DNA of 54,241 nucleotides from a virus. Shown here one piece after another: positions 24,292 to 33,782 of this stretch. The notes under the pieces were generated by a model. That model saw nothing but the letters and a program-made list of their open reading frames with translations. It ran no database searches and was not told where the DNA came from. Both the position numbers and the translations under genes were made by a program. The stretch spans positions 1 through 54,241 of IMG/VR virus record IMGVR_UViG_3300022074_000054, one strand, 5' to 3'. Numbering within the stretch: the stretch's first letter is position 1; every line of letters begins with the position of its first letter.

Positions 24292-27198
24292 ATGATGAAC
24301 AGAGAAGTAATGAGCAGACAGATGTTTGCTAAAGGAGGCGCGGCGTTTCCCGACCTTAGTGGGGACGGCAACGTGACGCAAAAAGACATTTTGATCGGTC
24401 GTGGGGTTATCCCCATGCAGGAAGGCGGTATGGCTCCCATGCCAATGTCCGCGGCTCCCGGACCACAAATGATGCCTCCGGGTTTGCCTCCTATTGACCC
24501 TAATAACGTTGATATTAATCAAGCGGCACAAGGTGCCATGCAGCAAGGCATTGACCCCGCAATGCTTGAAGGCATGTTGACGCAATATTCCGCTGGTTTG
24601 GAAGACTTAGAAAACGCTGAAGATTACGAGACCGTCATGAACGGTATTCGAGGCGATGACTTACCTATTGAAAGCAGGTATCAGGAACTAGCCAGTGTTG
24701 TGGGTCCAGAAGATGCGCAACAAACTCCTGAATCGGTGCTTGCTCTGGTGCAGCCCGTCATGATGATGGCTGCGGTGGATCAAGGTATTGGAGGATTGGC
24801 CGCCGAAGAGATGAATGCCCCGATAGAAGGGGCCATGGCAGAAGGCATCATGTCTACTGTCAACATGGGTGGTCCGGAAGCTCCAGCACAGGTTCCCGGA
24901 GGGCCTGCTCCCGTAAATTTTAATCAAGGCGGTTCCGTAGCTTACATGGCGGACGGTGGTGATAGCCGCCTTGGACAAATATATCAGGACAGACAAGCCG
25001 TATATGGCGACATTTTAGGCGTCGCAGACCAAGAAGCCGAACTAGCCGACCAGACTGACATGACAAAGGCGCAGATGCTTTTTGACGTGGCTCAAGGCGC
25101 GTTAATGTTTGCTACACCCGGAGAGAGAAACATGAGCCCCGCAGAACGGCTGGCTCAAGCGTTTACACCCGTGTTGGGTAACATCAGCACTCGCGCCGGT
25201 GAACTACAGAAGTTTAAAAACGCACAAAATCAAGAAAAGCGGGCCTTGAACCTGCAAGCGTTGGGTTCAGCAGAAAACCAATTGGCCTTTGAATTAAAGG
25301 TTGATGCAGATAAAGCAGCGCAAGCCGCTGAACAAGCGTGGAAAACCAAAGAGAAAGCACTAGACCGCGGTCACGAGCTTTTGAAAATGGATAAAACGTT
25401 TGCTTTCAACCGTCAAGAAAACGAATCAAGCCAAAATTTCCAAATGCGTTTGGCAGATCGTAAGATTGAAGCTCAAAACTTATTGCAACAATTACAAGGC
25501 ACTCAGAAAAAAGAGGAAATTCAACTTCGGGGACAGTTGCAATCTGAATTAGCGCAGATCGACAACGCGTTCCAACGTAGTATGCAGCAAGACCGGTTTG
25601 ACTTTAGCAAGCTGGAGCGTTTGGACACTCAAGCTTACAACGACGAAGTACGTCAGCAGCAGTTTGCTAATCAACGAGCCATTATTGCGCTTGAGTTTGA
25701 CAATACCAAACAAGGTATTGCGCTTAGAAACCAGCTTGAGCAAGAAAACATGCGTCTTGGCAGTGAATTGCGTGTTGGTGAAAATCAAATCGCCTTTGAG
25801 AATCAGCTTGAGCGTGACAACATCTTGCATATCAACGATATTTCTAAGATGGATCACGGCCATGAGCAAAACTTGGCGCTTACGTCGCACCGCGGTGCTA
25901 TTCAACGTGAAAACCAAGAGTTGCAAAACGCCTTTACAGCCGCAGAATCGGCGCTGGATCGTGCGCAGAAAGAAAACTTGCAACTTAGCGATCAGACCTT
26001 CCGCAGACTTATGCAGGAAGAAATGCAGACCTTTACCTCCGATCAAGCTGAGATCGACAGGGCCATTGCTAAGACAAATCGTGCGTTTGACGAGGCTCTT
26101 GCAGTACGCGGAGCGGATCAGAAAGATGTTCAACTTGGTCTTAGCGAAAGAGCGCAGGCTCTGGATGAGGCATACAAGCTGGGCATGTTGAGTATTGAGC
26201 GACTTGTCGCTAACGCAACCAAGGTTGGCAGCAAAGCTAAGACAGATGAATTGACTTACCTGACTAACCCAGAGCGTATGTCACAATACGCACAAGGAAC
26301 CTTGGGTGACGAAACGGCTCTGTATGAGCAAGCGTTGCTAGATTACACCTCTGCTAACGACGTGTGGGACCCTGCGCTAGGTAAGTATGTTCAAGGCTCT
26401 GCGGGTAAATTAGCGCCAACCATTTTGGAAAGCGTTAAATCGGGCAACCCAGACTTGTATACGAAGATTACCGGTACGCAACTTGCGGAAGATGGGAGTG
26501 CTTTACCCGATGCGCCGCTTACGTTGTTAGGGGCAAATTCTCAAAACAGCGACATTATGAACGCTGACGGCACCGTTAATCTACAATCTAGTGTTTTTGA
26601 GGTTACTAGACCAAACCGATACAACCCTGAAGTAGATTACAAGCAGGTAATAGGTATGTCTCGTTTGTATCCGGGGTTGAAAAAGATTGTATCTGAAGGT
26701 TATGCGGAGGCTACGGACGGTATGCCCACCGAAGAGGCACAAATGCACTCAGAGGCACAAAAAACGCTGAATGCTTTTTCGAACGATCTTTTACAGTTTT
26801 CAACACAGATAACGGGCGACCGTGTATTAAAATTTGTGCAGGAGCTAATAGAGCAAGAAACTCAGAATTTAAGACCCGGTGGTATATTACTTAAAACAGA
26901 CTCCGATGCACGTTCGTCTCTAAAAGCTTTACGGGACGGGTTAATGCAAGGTATGCAACTAAAAGCGGCGCAATTGCCTGAATATGGTGGTAATTCTTCT
27001 GGATTAGGGGAAGCGCAGGTTAAAGCCTCCCGTGCAGCAATGGATGAAATGAAAGTCTTATTGAACGAGGTTTTAGCGTTTGAAGAAGGGTTTGGTTATA
27101 CCCCTGTTGTTCGGACGACGGAAACAGGTGCCGATCAAAGTACCTCTACTGCACGAAGCCAAATTTTAGATATGCGTAAGCAAAACAATGGGGGTTAA
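24292..27198 (+). CDS. Large coiled-coil virion protein with EF-hand/dockerin-like loop
   Basis: 968 residues. Residues 21-32 (DLSGDGNVTQKD) satisfy an EF-hand-type calcium loop, Asp21, Ser23, Asp25, Thr29 and Asp32. Residues 40-240 are Met/Pro/Gly-rich with two xxGG tags (MQEGGMAPM, MADGGDSRL). Residues 250-640 are long Gln/Glu/Arg coiled coil. The C-terminal third is mixed alpha/beta with no recognised enzyme motif. Position and size suggest an internal or ejected virion protein. Calcium binding is predicted, not shown. Start chosen at the first Met although the ribosome site is weak. Confidence 0.62.
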   Translation: MMNREVMSRQMFAKGGAAFPDLSGDGNVTQKDILIGRGVIPMQEGGMAPMPMSAAPGPQMMPPGLPPIDPNNVDINQAAQGAMQQGIDPAMLEGMLTQYSAGLEDLENAEDYETVMNGIRGDDLPIESRYQELASVVGPEDAQQTPESVLALVQPVMMMAAVDQGIGGLAAEEMNAPIEGAMAEGIMSTVNMGGPEAPAQVPGGPAPVNFNQGGSVAYMADGGDSRLGQIYQDRQAVYGDILGVADQEAELADQTDMTKAQMLFDVAQGALMFATPGERNMSPAERLAQAFTPVLGNISTRAGELQKFKNAQNQEKRALNLQALGSAENQLAFELKVDADKAAQAAEQAWKTKEKALDRGHELLKMDKTFAFNRQENESSQNFQMRLADRKIEAQNLLQQLQGTQKKEEIQLRGQLQSELAQIDNAFQRSMQQDRFDFSKLERLDTQAYNDEVRQQQFANQRAIIALEFDNTKQGIALRNQLEQENMRLGSELRVGENQIAFENQLERDNILHINDISKMDHGHEQNLALTSHRGAIQRENQELQNAFTAAESALDRAQKENLQLSDQTFRRLMQEEMQTFTSDQAEIDRAIAKTNRAFDEALAVRGADQKDVQLGLSERAQALDEAYKLGMLSIERLVANATKVGSKAKTDELTYLTNPERMSQYAQGTLGDETALYEQALLDYTSANDVWDPALGKYVQGSAGKLAPTILESVKSGNPDLYTKITGTQLAEDGSALPDAPLTLLGANSQNSDIMNADGTVNLQSSVFEVTRPNRYNPEVDYKQVIGMSRLYPGLKKIVSEGYAEATDGMPTEEAQMHSEAQKTLNAFSNDLLQFSTQITGDRVLKFVQELIEQETQNLRPGGILLKTDSDARSSLKALRDGLMQGMQLKAAQLPEYGGNSSGLGEAQVKASRAAMDEMKVLLNEVLAFEEGFGYTPVVRTTETGADQSTSTARSQILDMRKQNNGG

Positions 27199-27200
27199 TA

Positions 27201-30200
27201 ATGGCAGGTGAAGCATTAGTTGAACTTACAAGGCCCCAATTTGAAAACTTGATGGAAACTCAAGGCTTGGACCAGACCGTTGACGGTATCTTGTCCATAG
27301 CCAATGAGGAGCTAGAGTTATCTGCGCCGCTTACAAGAGAAAGCTTGGCAAACGGCACACACCCTATACTAGATCAATTGGATCGTTATAAAGGTATCGC
27401 GCCAGAGCAGCGTAATGTTTCGCCTGAAGAAATACTGACCATTTTTACCAACGTAGAAGACTACGGTAAATATGACCCAGAAAAGGGCAGTTTTTCAGGA
27501 TTTAAAGCCGCCGCTTCTGGTGCGGGACGAATGGTTCCAGAAACAGTGGGAGCCGGGGTAGGTTTTAAGGCGGGTCTTGCCGCCGCAACGCCGATAGCGG
27601 CTCTGATTCCTCCCATTGGATTACCCGGATTAGCTTTGAAGGGTATTGTTTACGGTGCTGGTGGTATTGGTGGCGCTATTTTGGGAGCGTTTGGTGCGGG
27701 TGAAGCAGAAGACGCTTTGTTAGGTGAAGCCGCTCCGGTAGTGCCGTCACTAGAGCCTGCTTACCGTGGTGGTGAAACGGGCATGTTTGCGCTATCCATG
27801 TTGGCCTCCCCTTGGAAATTAGCACCTAGTGTACCGAAAGCCAAAACAGGTGCGATTGAGTTTCTTGAAAACTTCAAGCAGGTTTCTAACGGTAAGTTCG
27901 TTGACGTGGCGGATGAAGCTTTTCAGCTTGCCGCAAAAAACGCCGGACTTAGCGAGAAAGCTGCAACAAAACTATTTGAACGCGCCTCACGGGCCAGAAC
28001 TGCCGCTTCTCAAAGCGGGCCCATGTTTGGTGGAGGCGTCGGCGTTAATATAGGTATTGGGCGATTTAACCCCGCGGGCTATTTATTTGATCCACGAAAA
28101 GGCCCTGTCGGGGCTAGAGTTGTTGGTGGTATCGAGGGCGGCATTGACCGATCACTGCGTTTTGCTAGAGAAAATCCGGGAAAGTTTTTAGGTGCGGAAG
28201 GATTAGTCGCTGCCGGTTCGGGGACTGGAGCAATGATTGCTCAAGAAGTTGCTCCGTATGACGAAAGCGCCCGTATAGGTGGAGAATTAATTGGATCGTT
28301 TGTTATTCCAATTCCTGCGCAGATAGTTTTAGATTCTGGCCCAGACGCGGCCAAAGGTTTATTTAGAACGTTAAAAGCGTGGTATGGAAATGCCGCAAAT
28401 GAAACCACACGCGAGGGCCTTCTTACAGACAGCCTAAAGCGCGACAGTGCTAGTCGTATTTTACAAGCTTTGAACAAGTCCGAAGAGTTTGCAAACAAAG
28501 TAAATAAAGAAACCGGCCAACTTGAAATGACGGCGGACGAAAAACTGACGTTTTTCATTGAAGAGCTTGGGAAAGCTGCAAGTGAGCCGCGTAAAGGCCC
28601 TGACGGTGAAGACATACAGCTTACCGTGGCTAATCTGGCAAAAGCCGCGGGTTTGGACTTTTCTCCAACCTTACAAACAATTGAAAGAGAATTAGCTAAA
28701 TCTAGCGACGACCTTGCTGTAGCTACAGGCCGAGGAAGAGAAGAATTGCAAGCCGGTGCGGTACAGGCTATTCGAGCTTTAACCGCTACTAAGGACCCTT
28801 TAGCCTTGGCTTACGCAGCGCGTATCCAACAAGGGCTATACGAACAAAACATTATGGATGGCGTAGACGCCTCTGTAACAAAATTAATGGAATCTGCGTC
28901 AAAAGTTGTCGGACGAGATGTAGCTGGCGGTTCCGATAGAGTTGACCTGTCTGAAAAACTGTATGACGTACTTAAAAATCAGATTGATCTATCTAAAGTA
29001 AGAGAAAGACGCCTTTGGAATGAAGTGGGCAGCTATCCGCTTACACAATTTTACGCCAAAAACGGGCGTGAAATACAACAGCCAAACGTTTTGCAATTGC
29101 TAGACCGTCCGTCACGTGATGGGGGTCTTAATTTTGCCTCTAAAGGTGCGCAAAGAGACCTTGAAAGCACCTTATCTGGTTACCAAAAAGACATTGATGA
29201 CTTGCGTGACTACTTTCAAAACGGCACTGGACGTAACCCCGCTACTGCACAAAAGTTTTTTGAAATGCGTTCGGGTTTAATGGACCGCGCTTCAGAGTTA
29301 AGGAAAACAGGGCGCACAGTAGCTGCTGGCAGATTAGATAAAATTAACGACGCTTTGTTGCGCGATTTGACCGGGCAAAAAGACGGGGCTTCCGAAGGAT
29401 ATAACGCGGCTCGCGCATATACCTTCGCCCGAAACAACGTATTCACACGTAGCTTCTTGAGTGATCTGACTGCAACAGACCGTAACAGAGGTCTGGTTTT
29501 AGACCCACAAAATCTGCTAGATGCCGCTTTCCGCGGAGGCAACCTAAGTACCGCTAAAAGATTTGACCAAATTAAAGCGGCGGGTCGTTTCCTTGTAGAT
29601 GAAGGCGGTATTGATGAAATAGAAGCCCAGATAATGGACGCTGATTCATTGATGAGCGCGGCTTTACGTGATTCGCTGGGCAAGGTCATGGATAGCAAGC
29701 GTATACCTAATCCGGCGAACCCCGATGAAATGATTGAAACGTTTGTAGTTAATCAAACTAAATTAGATACGTGGAAAGGCCAGCCCGGAACAAAAGAACT
29801 TTTTGCCTTATTGCCTGATTTAGAGGTTGATTTGGCAGACGCGGTTAGCGCACAAAGAGCGTTTGATAACATGTTGACTGATGTATCAAACACGATGAGT
29901 CCTTCAAGGGCCAAGCAACTAGGCTTTAATGAAGAGCAAATTAACAACTTGTACAAAACAAAAGCGTTCCAAAGCGTTTTAGAGTTTGAAGACCCCGGTA
30001 AAGCAGTGGCGCAAGCCCTGTCTTCTCAGCGTCCGGGGCTGGCGCTTAATTCTCTTTATCGCATGGTCGATGAAGCTAATTACGCGAATAGTGAGTTCAC
30101 TCGTGAACAAGCAATGGCGGGTTTGAAAGCGGCTATTTATAACAACGCTTTGACTAAAGCTAACAACACCGCCGGTTTACCCAACGGTGATGCGCTGCAA

Positions 30201-31007
30201 AAAGCTTTGTTTACCGACTTACCGGGACTTGGGCAAAACGCTAAATTTTCAATGAAAGACTTTATGCTAAGTAAAGGTCTGGCTGACGAAGCAGAAATGG
30301 ATTTAGTACAAAAAGCCATCAAAACTTTACGTGGCGTGGAAGAGGCTTTTGCTACCAACAACTTTGAAAACGTCCTGTTTAAAAACCCTAGCATGGCCAA
30401 GCTGTTCTACGTCCGTATTGGTGGTGCTACTTTTGGTGCAGCCGCGCAGAACCAATTGAAGAAGTTTCTTGGTATGCCGCAAATGAGCGGCGGCCTTATC
30501 GCGGAGCAAACAGGTTCTGATCTGGTACAGCGTGTGTTGCTTCGCGGACCAGAGACACAGCGAATTAAGGTCATGACCGAAATGTTCCAAAACCCAAAGC
30601 TACTTGCTGCAATGATGAAAGACATCAACGACAAGAAACAAGCAGACGCCGCCATGTCGGCTCTTGAAAAGGTCTTTGAGCCACTGGCAAGACAAACCGG
30701 TAGAAGGCTACCCATCGGTATACGGCCTGTTATTGAGGAAGAGGATTACACTCCGCCTGAACCCGCGCCACGGCCCATGAGCCCTCCACCAAATTTACCC
30801 CCTGCTAATCAGCAAGGGTCATTGAATCCGCCTGCTTTGAATATTCCCACTCAAAGTGCGGATGCTGCGCCTATGCCCACTCAACTTGCTTCTGCGGCTC
30901 CCCAGCCATCCTCCCCTTCAGGACAAGTTGATAGGGCTAGGTTTGCAGCCTTATTCCCAGAAGACCGAGACCTTATGGGTATCGGCAGTTTGATGGGGCA
31001 AGGCTAA
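27201..31007 (+). CDS. Giant putative internal virion/ejection protein
   Basis: 1268 residues, the largest gene here. Residues 100-185 contain Gly/Ala/Ile-rich hydrophobic segments (GVGFKAGLAAATPIAALIPP, GGIGGAILGAFGAGEAEDAL), which could be membrane-inserting. A second hydrophobic patch lies near 335-380. The middle is helical and charged. Residues 1175-1250 are Pro-rich, and the end is DLMGIGSLMGQG. T7-like phages place large ejected core proteins after the tail genes, and this fits. No catalytic motif was confirmed. Confidence 0.6.
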   Translation: MAGEALVELTRPQFENLMETQGLDQTVDGILSIANEELELSAPLTRESLANGTHPILDQLDRYKGIAPEQRNVSPEEILTIFTNVEDYGKYDPEKGSFSGFKAAASGAGRMVPETVGAGVGFKAGLAAATPIAALIPPIGLPGLALKGIVYGAGGIGGAILGAFGAGEAEDALLGEAAPVVPSLEPAYRGGETGMFALSMLASPWKLAPSVPKAKTGAIEFLENFKQVSNGKFVDVADEAFQLAAKNAGLSEKAATKLFERASRARTAASQSGPMFGGGVGVNIGIGRFNPAGYLFDPRKGPVGARVVGGIEGGIDRSLRFARENPGKFLGAEGLVAAGSGTGAMIAQEVAPYDESARIGGELIGSFVIPIPAQIVLDSGPDAAKGLFRTLKAWYGNAANETTREGLLTDSLKRDSASRILQALNKSEEFANKVNKETGQLEMTADEKLTFFIEELGKAASEPRKGPDGEDIQLTVANLAKAAGLDFSPTLQTIERELAKSSDDLAVATGRGREELQAGAVQAIRALTATKDPLALAYAARIQQGLYEQNIMDGVDASVTKLMESASKVVGRDVAGGSDRVDLSEKLYDVLKNQIDLSKVRERRLWNEVGSYPLTQFYAKNGREIQQPNVLQLLDRPSRDGGLNFASKGAQRDLESTLSGYQKDIDDLRDYFQNGTGRNPATAQKFFEMRSGLMDRASELRKTGRTVAAGRLDKINDALLRDLTGQKDGASEGYNAARAYTFARNNVFTRSFLSDLTATDRNRGLVLDPQNLLDAAFRGGNLSTAKRFDQIKAAGRFLVDEGGIDEIEAQIMDADSLMSAALRDSLGKVMDSKRIPNPANPDEMIETFVVNQTKLDTWKGQPGTKELFALLPDLEVDLADAVSAQRAFDNMLTDVSNTMSPSRAKQLGFNEEQINNLYKTKAFQSVLEFEDPGKAVAQALSSQRPGLALNSLYRMVDEANYANSEFTREQAMAGLKAAIYNNALTKANNTAGLPNGDALQKALFTDLPGLGQNAKFSMKDFMLSKGLADEAEMDLVQKAIKTLRGVEEAFATNNFENVLFKNPSMAKLFYVRIGGATFGAAAQNQLKKFLGMPQMSGGLIAEQTGSDLVQRVLLRGPETQRIKVMTEMFQNPKLLAAMMKDINDKKQADAAMSALEKVFEPLARQTGRRLPIGIRPVIEEEDYTPPEPAPRPMSPPPNLPPANQQGSLNPPALNIPTQSADAAPMPTQLASAAPQPSSPSGQVDRARFAALFPEDRDLMGIGSLMGQG

Positions 31008-31855
31008 TGAGTATCTTTCAGGAATTTGGAGGCAGGTCGTCGTATTACACGGCTAACGAACTCGACCGTCTACAGAACCCTGAAAAGTACAATTACGACC
31101 AAGCCCAGTACGATGCGTTTGCGGCACAAGCGCAGAAAAAAGCCGACTCTCGGCAGGCCGCTTTGGAAGCATCGCAAGATGCTATACCGTATTCCTACGT
31201 GGGCCGCGGCACAGGAGCCACAAACCCGGCGTTTAGTTTTGCAGGATACAGTGGTCAAACGAGCGGCGGCACTTCTGGTCTGTCTGGCTTTGGTGGTCTT
31301 GCTGGTTTGTTTGGCGGAGGTTCAACAACCGAAACAACAGGAAGCACCACATCTGGTGGCGGCGGTGGCGGCGGCGGTGGCGGCGGTGGTCCACGCGACG
31401 ACCAAGGAAATGTACAACATAGAGCGGAGGGCGGCGTGATTACTTCACCGTATGCAAACCCCATGAAAATGCAGATGGGGCAGGTCAGAACAATGGAGGC
31501 TCGTTTACCGGAACCCGGTATTGGCGGGATGTTTGAAAGCTTGCAGCAGCAGTTTGGTCAACAAATGAACCAAATGCGATCTTCACCATTACGTGTTTAC
31601 ACCGATTACTTAAACCAAACTTACGTCGGGCCACAAGCGCAAGAAATGCAGGGGAAAGTTGAAGAGTTCGTAGACTTAGTAGATCAAGCCGAACGTGCGC
31701 ATTTTGGTGCAGAAGAAAGTTTTGGTTACGGACGGCCTATGCAACCACCGATGATGCAAAATCACCGCGCAGTAATGACAGAAATGCCTTTAATGCAGAC
31801 ACAAGGACCCGAATCAATGACTAGCGGCATTGCCTCACTGCCCCCTGCCTTTTAA
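31007..31855 (+). CDS. Gly-rich virion-associated protein
   Basis: 282 residues. A Tyr/Gln/Ala-rich start (YDQAQYDAFAAQAQKKA) leads to a Gly/Ser/Thr hinge with an uninterrupted run of 12 Gly (about residues 117-128). Then come HRAEGGVITSPYANPMK, a helix and the end SGIASLPPAF. The Gly run is coded by GGC/GGT/GGA and is a likely spot for length change. The GIASL end resembles those of the preceding giant protein and the proline-rich protein. Confidence 0.6.
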   Translation: MSIFQEFGGRSSYYTANELDRLQNPEKYNYDQAQYDAFAAQAQKKADSRQAALEASQDAIPYSYVGRGTGATNPAFSFAGYSGQTSGGTSGLSGFGGLAGLFGGGSTTETTGSTTSGGGGGGGGGGGGPRDDQGNVQHRAEGGVITSPYANPMKMQMGQVRTMEARLPEPGIGGMFESLQQQFGQQMNQMRSSPLRVYTDYLNQTYVGPQAQEMQGKVEEFVDLVDQAERAHFGAEESFGYGRPMQPPMMQNHRAVMTEMPLMQTQGPESMTSGIASLPPAF

Positions 31856-31872
31856 GGATTAAAGTAAATGCT

Positions 31873-32232
31873 ATGGCAAACGTATCGGAAAACACAAACC
31901 TAACAATCCCACTCAAGAATATCTTGGGTATGATAGCCTTTACCTCTATCGCAACCATGGCGTACTTCACCATCGAATCGCGGCTCACGGCTCTCGAACA
32001 TCAACTCGAAATGACAGACGTGGACATTAAAGCGAACACAGAGTTCCGTATTCTCTGGCCTCGCGGACAGCTTGGCGCACTACCCGCAGACGCTCGACAG
32101 GACATGCTGCTTGAGGCTTTGGACAGGGATGTAAATGAGTTACGTGAATTACAAGAAAACGTTCATGAACTAACAATACGAATTGGTACAATCGAAGCTC
32201 TTCGCGATCAGCAGGAAGAGAGCAAAAACTAG
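31873..32232 (+). CDS. Small membrane-anchored coiled-coil protein
   Basis: 119 residues. A hydrophobic segment (residues 16-32, ILGMIAFTSIATMAYFT) is followed by a long helix and the conserved-looking FRILWPRGQLGALPADARQD and a C-terminal coiled coil. One N-terminal membrane anchor with a periplasmic or cytoplasmic helical domain is predicted. From memory this is frequent in marine phages; a spanin or superinfection role is possible but unproven. Its TAG stop shares CTAG with the stop of the leftward helicase gene. Confidence 0.62.
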   Translation: MANVSENTNLTIPLKNILGMIAFTSIATMAYFTIESRLTALEHQLEMTDVDIKANTEFRILWPRGQLGALPADARQDMLLEALDRDVNELRELQENVHELTIRIGTIEALRDQQEESKN

Positions 32233-33677
32233 CGCAACCAGTCCTGCACTTCTTCGCCCAATACCTTGCCCGCTATGTCAATCTTGTTGCGTAACGCTTC
32301 CAGTATCTTTTCATCTATGGTGCCCGGAGACACTAGGTCAATGTACGTGACCTTGTTGTCTTGACCAATACGGTGCGCCCGGTCTTCCGACTGCAACCGT
32401 ATTTCTAAGTCATAGCTGTTGCTGTAATACACAACAGTGTTAGCCGCAGTCAATGTGATCCCATAACCGCCTGTCTTTGGCTGCCCCACAAAGAACCGCA
32501 GCGGGTGGTCTTTCTGTTGAAAGTTTTCCACAATTTGCTGCCGCTCGTCTTGCGGTGTAGCCCCGTAGTAGGTTGCGACCGATTCGGGCCCGAACCGGTC
32601 GCGCAGGGCAGAAGCCACCTGTTGGATGTCGTGTGTATACGTCGCCCAAATGATAGCTTTTCCCTGTAACTCTTCAGTAACGTCGAGCAGTTCGTTCAAA
32701 CGGTTGCTCTTTACCGTCTGCACCTCTCCGTCATCTGGCTGCAAATGTCCGCAGCAAATCTGTTGTAGTCGCATGATTTGTGTCAGTACGCTTGCAGTCG
32801 TGGCCAACTCGCCACTCTCAAGCTTGGCAAGCGCCAGCTTCTTCATCTGCACGTACAGTTTGACTTGTTCGGGTGTGAGGGCGACTTCCCTTCGAGTGTA
32901 AACCTTGACTGGAAGATCAAGGCAATCGACTTTTAGAACACGGTTACTGAACCGATCTAACTTTTCAGAAAGTTCGTCTAAGCGTCGATAGCCCACAATC
33001 TGCTGGAAGCTGCGGTGACCCATTTGGCGTTTCTGCACATTGGCGTACCGCGCTTGGAAAGCAAAGTAGCTGTTAAAGCCCAAAGCCTTTTCGGCAAGGA
33101 AGTTACATTGGCTGAACAGGTCCATAGGGCTCTTGGTAATAGGGGAGCCGGTCAATATCCGGCGGTATTTAGCCCGTTCCTGCAAAGCGATGATGTTCTT
33201 CGTCCTCGCAGCCTTCCTATTCTTTATTGTAGTTGATTCGTCAATAATCACAATGTTGTCGGGATTCTGGTACAGATACGCAACGGCTGCCTCTGTCCCG
33301 CGTTGTGATGAGAACGCTTCGATGTTCATTACGAAGACCTTCAATTTTGGATCACGGTCCACGATGAAATCTTTCAGGTCACTTTCATAACGCTGCGTCT
33401 TAGCCGGTATCCAGCGCATCACCTCTCTTGGTATACGCTTGGGCAAATGTATCGGCACCTCACCCTTGACCCAGTTGTCATACACCCCTTTCGGCGCAAC
33501 GATCAACGCGGCTTTTATCTTGCCTGCCTCGTACAAAGCACCCATGGTATCTATAGCTACCTTCGACTTTCCCGTGCCCATCTCCATAAGCAACGCATAG
33601 TATTCCGCGGCCCACGAGTCTTCAAAAGCTACCCGTTGGTGGTCGTATGGTTGGGTCTCATATTCGTAGCCAGTCAT
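32229..33677 (-). CDS. SNF2-family SF2 helicase
   Basis: 482 residues. Motif I is LMEMGTGKSKVA (near residue 31). Motif Ia is LIVAPKGVYDNW. Motif II reads DEST (VIIDESTTIKN) rather than DEAH. Motif III is TGSPI. The second domain has IIWATYTHDIQQ, GYGITLTAA and motif VI QSEDRAHRIGQ. It should be an ATP-driven dsDNA translocase acting in replication or recombination. It is one of only two leftward genes and meets the rightward structural operon end to end. A promoter facing left is present at 33716-33743. Confidence 0.9.
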   Translation of the reverse strand: MTGYEYETQPYDHQRVAFEDSWAAEYYALLMEMGTGKSKVAIDTMGALYEAGKIKAALIVAPKGVYDNWVKGEVPIHLPKRIPREVMRWIPAKTQRYESDLKDFIVDRDPKLKVFVMNIEAFSSQRGTEAAVAYLYQNPDNIVIIDESTTIKNRKAARTKNIIALQERAKYRRILTGSPITKSPMDLFSQCNFLAEKALGFNSYFAFQARYANVQKRQMGHRSFQQIVGYRRLDELSEKLDRFSNRVLKVDCLDLPVKVYTRREVALTPEQVKLYVQMKKLALAKLESGELATTASVLTQIMRLQQICCGHLQPDDGEVQTVKSNRLNELLDVTEELQGKAIIWATYTHDIQQVASALRDRFGPESVATYYGATPQDERQQIVENFQQKDHPLRFFVGQPKTGGYGITLTAANTVVYYSNSYDLEIRLQSEDRAHRIGQDNKVTYIDLVSPGTIDEKILEALRNKIDIAGKVLGEEVQDWLR

Positions 33678-33702
33678 TGTTGCCCCTATTTTTTAAAATC
33701 GC

Positions 33703-33730
33703 TTGACTTTAAAATTGTATAAGATATTAT
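33703..33730 (+). promoter_or_regulatory. Rightward promoter of the replication operon
   Basis: TTGACT (33703-33708), a 16-base spacer and TATTAT (33725-33730). The -10 and following bases (ATATTATCCTA, 33724-33734) recur exactly at 41229-41239 in another predicted promoter. The promoter overlaps the leftward one face to face. Confidence 0.75.
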
Positions 33731-33743
33731 CCTAAATTGTCAA
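33716..33743 (-). promoter_or_regulatory. Leftward promoter of the SNF2 gene
   Basis: Read on the minus strand: TTGACA (33743-33738), 16 bases, TATACA (33721-33716). It lies across the rightward promoter, so both -35 boxes sit at the outer ends and the -10 regions cross. Simultaneous polymerase binding should be impossible. Confidence 0.65.
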
Positions 33744-33782
33744 GGCCCAAACGGTGCCTTTAACCACGAAAGGAGAAACACG

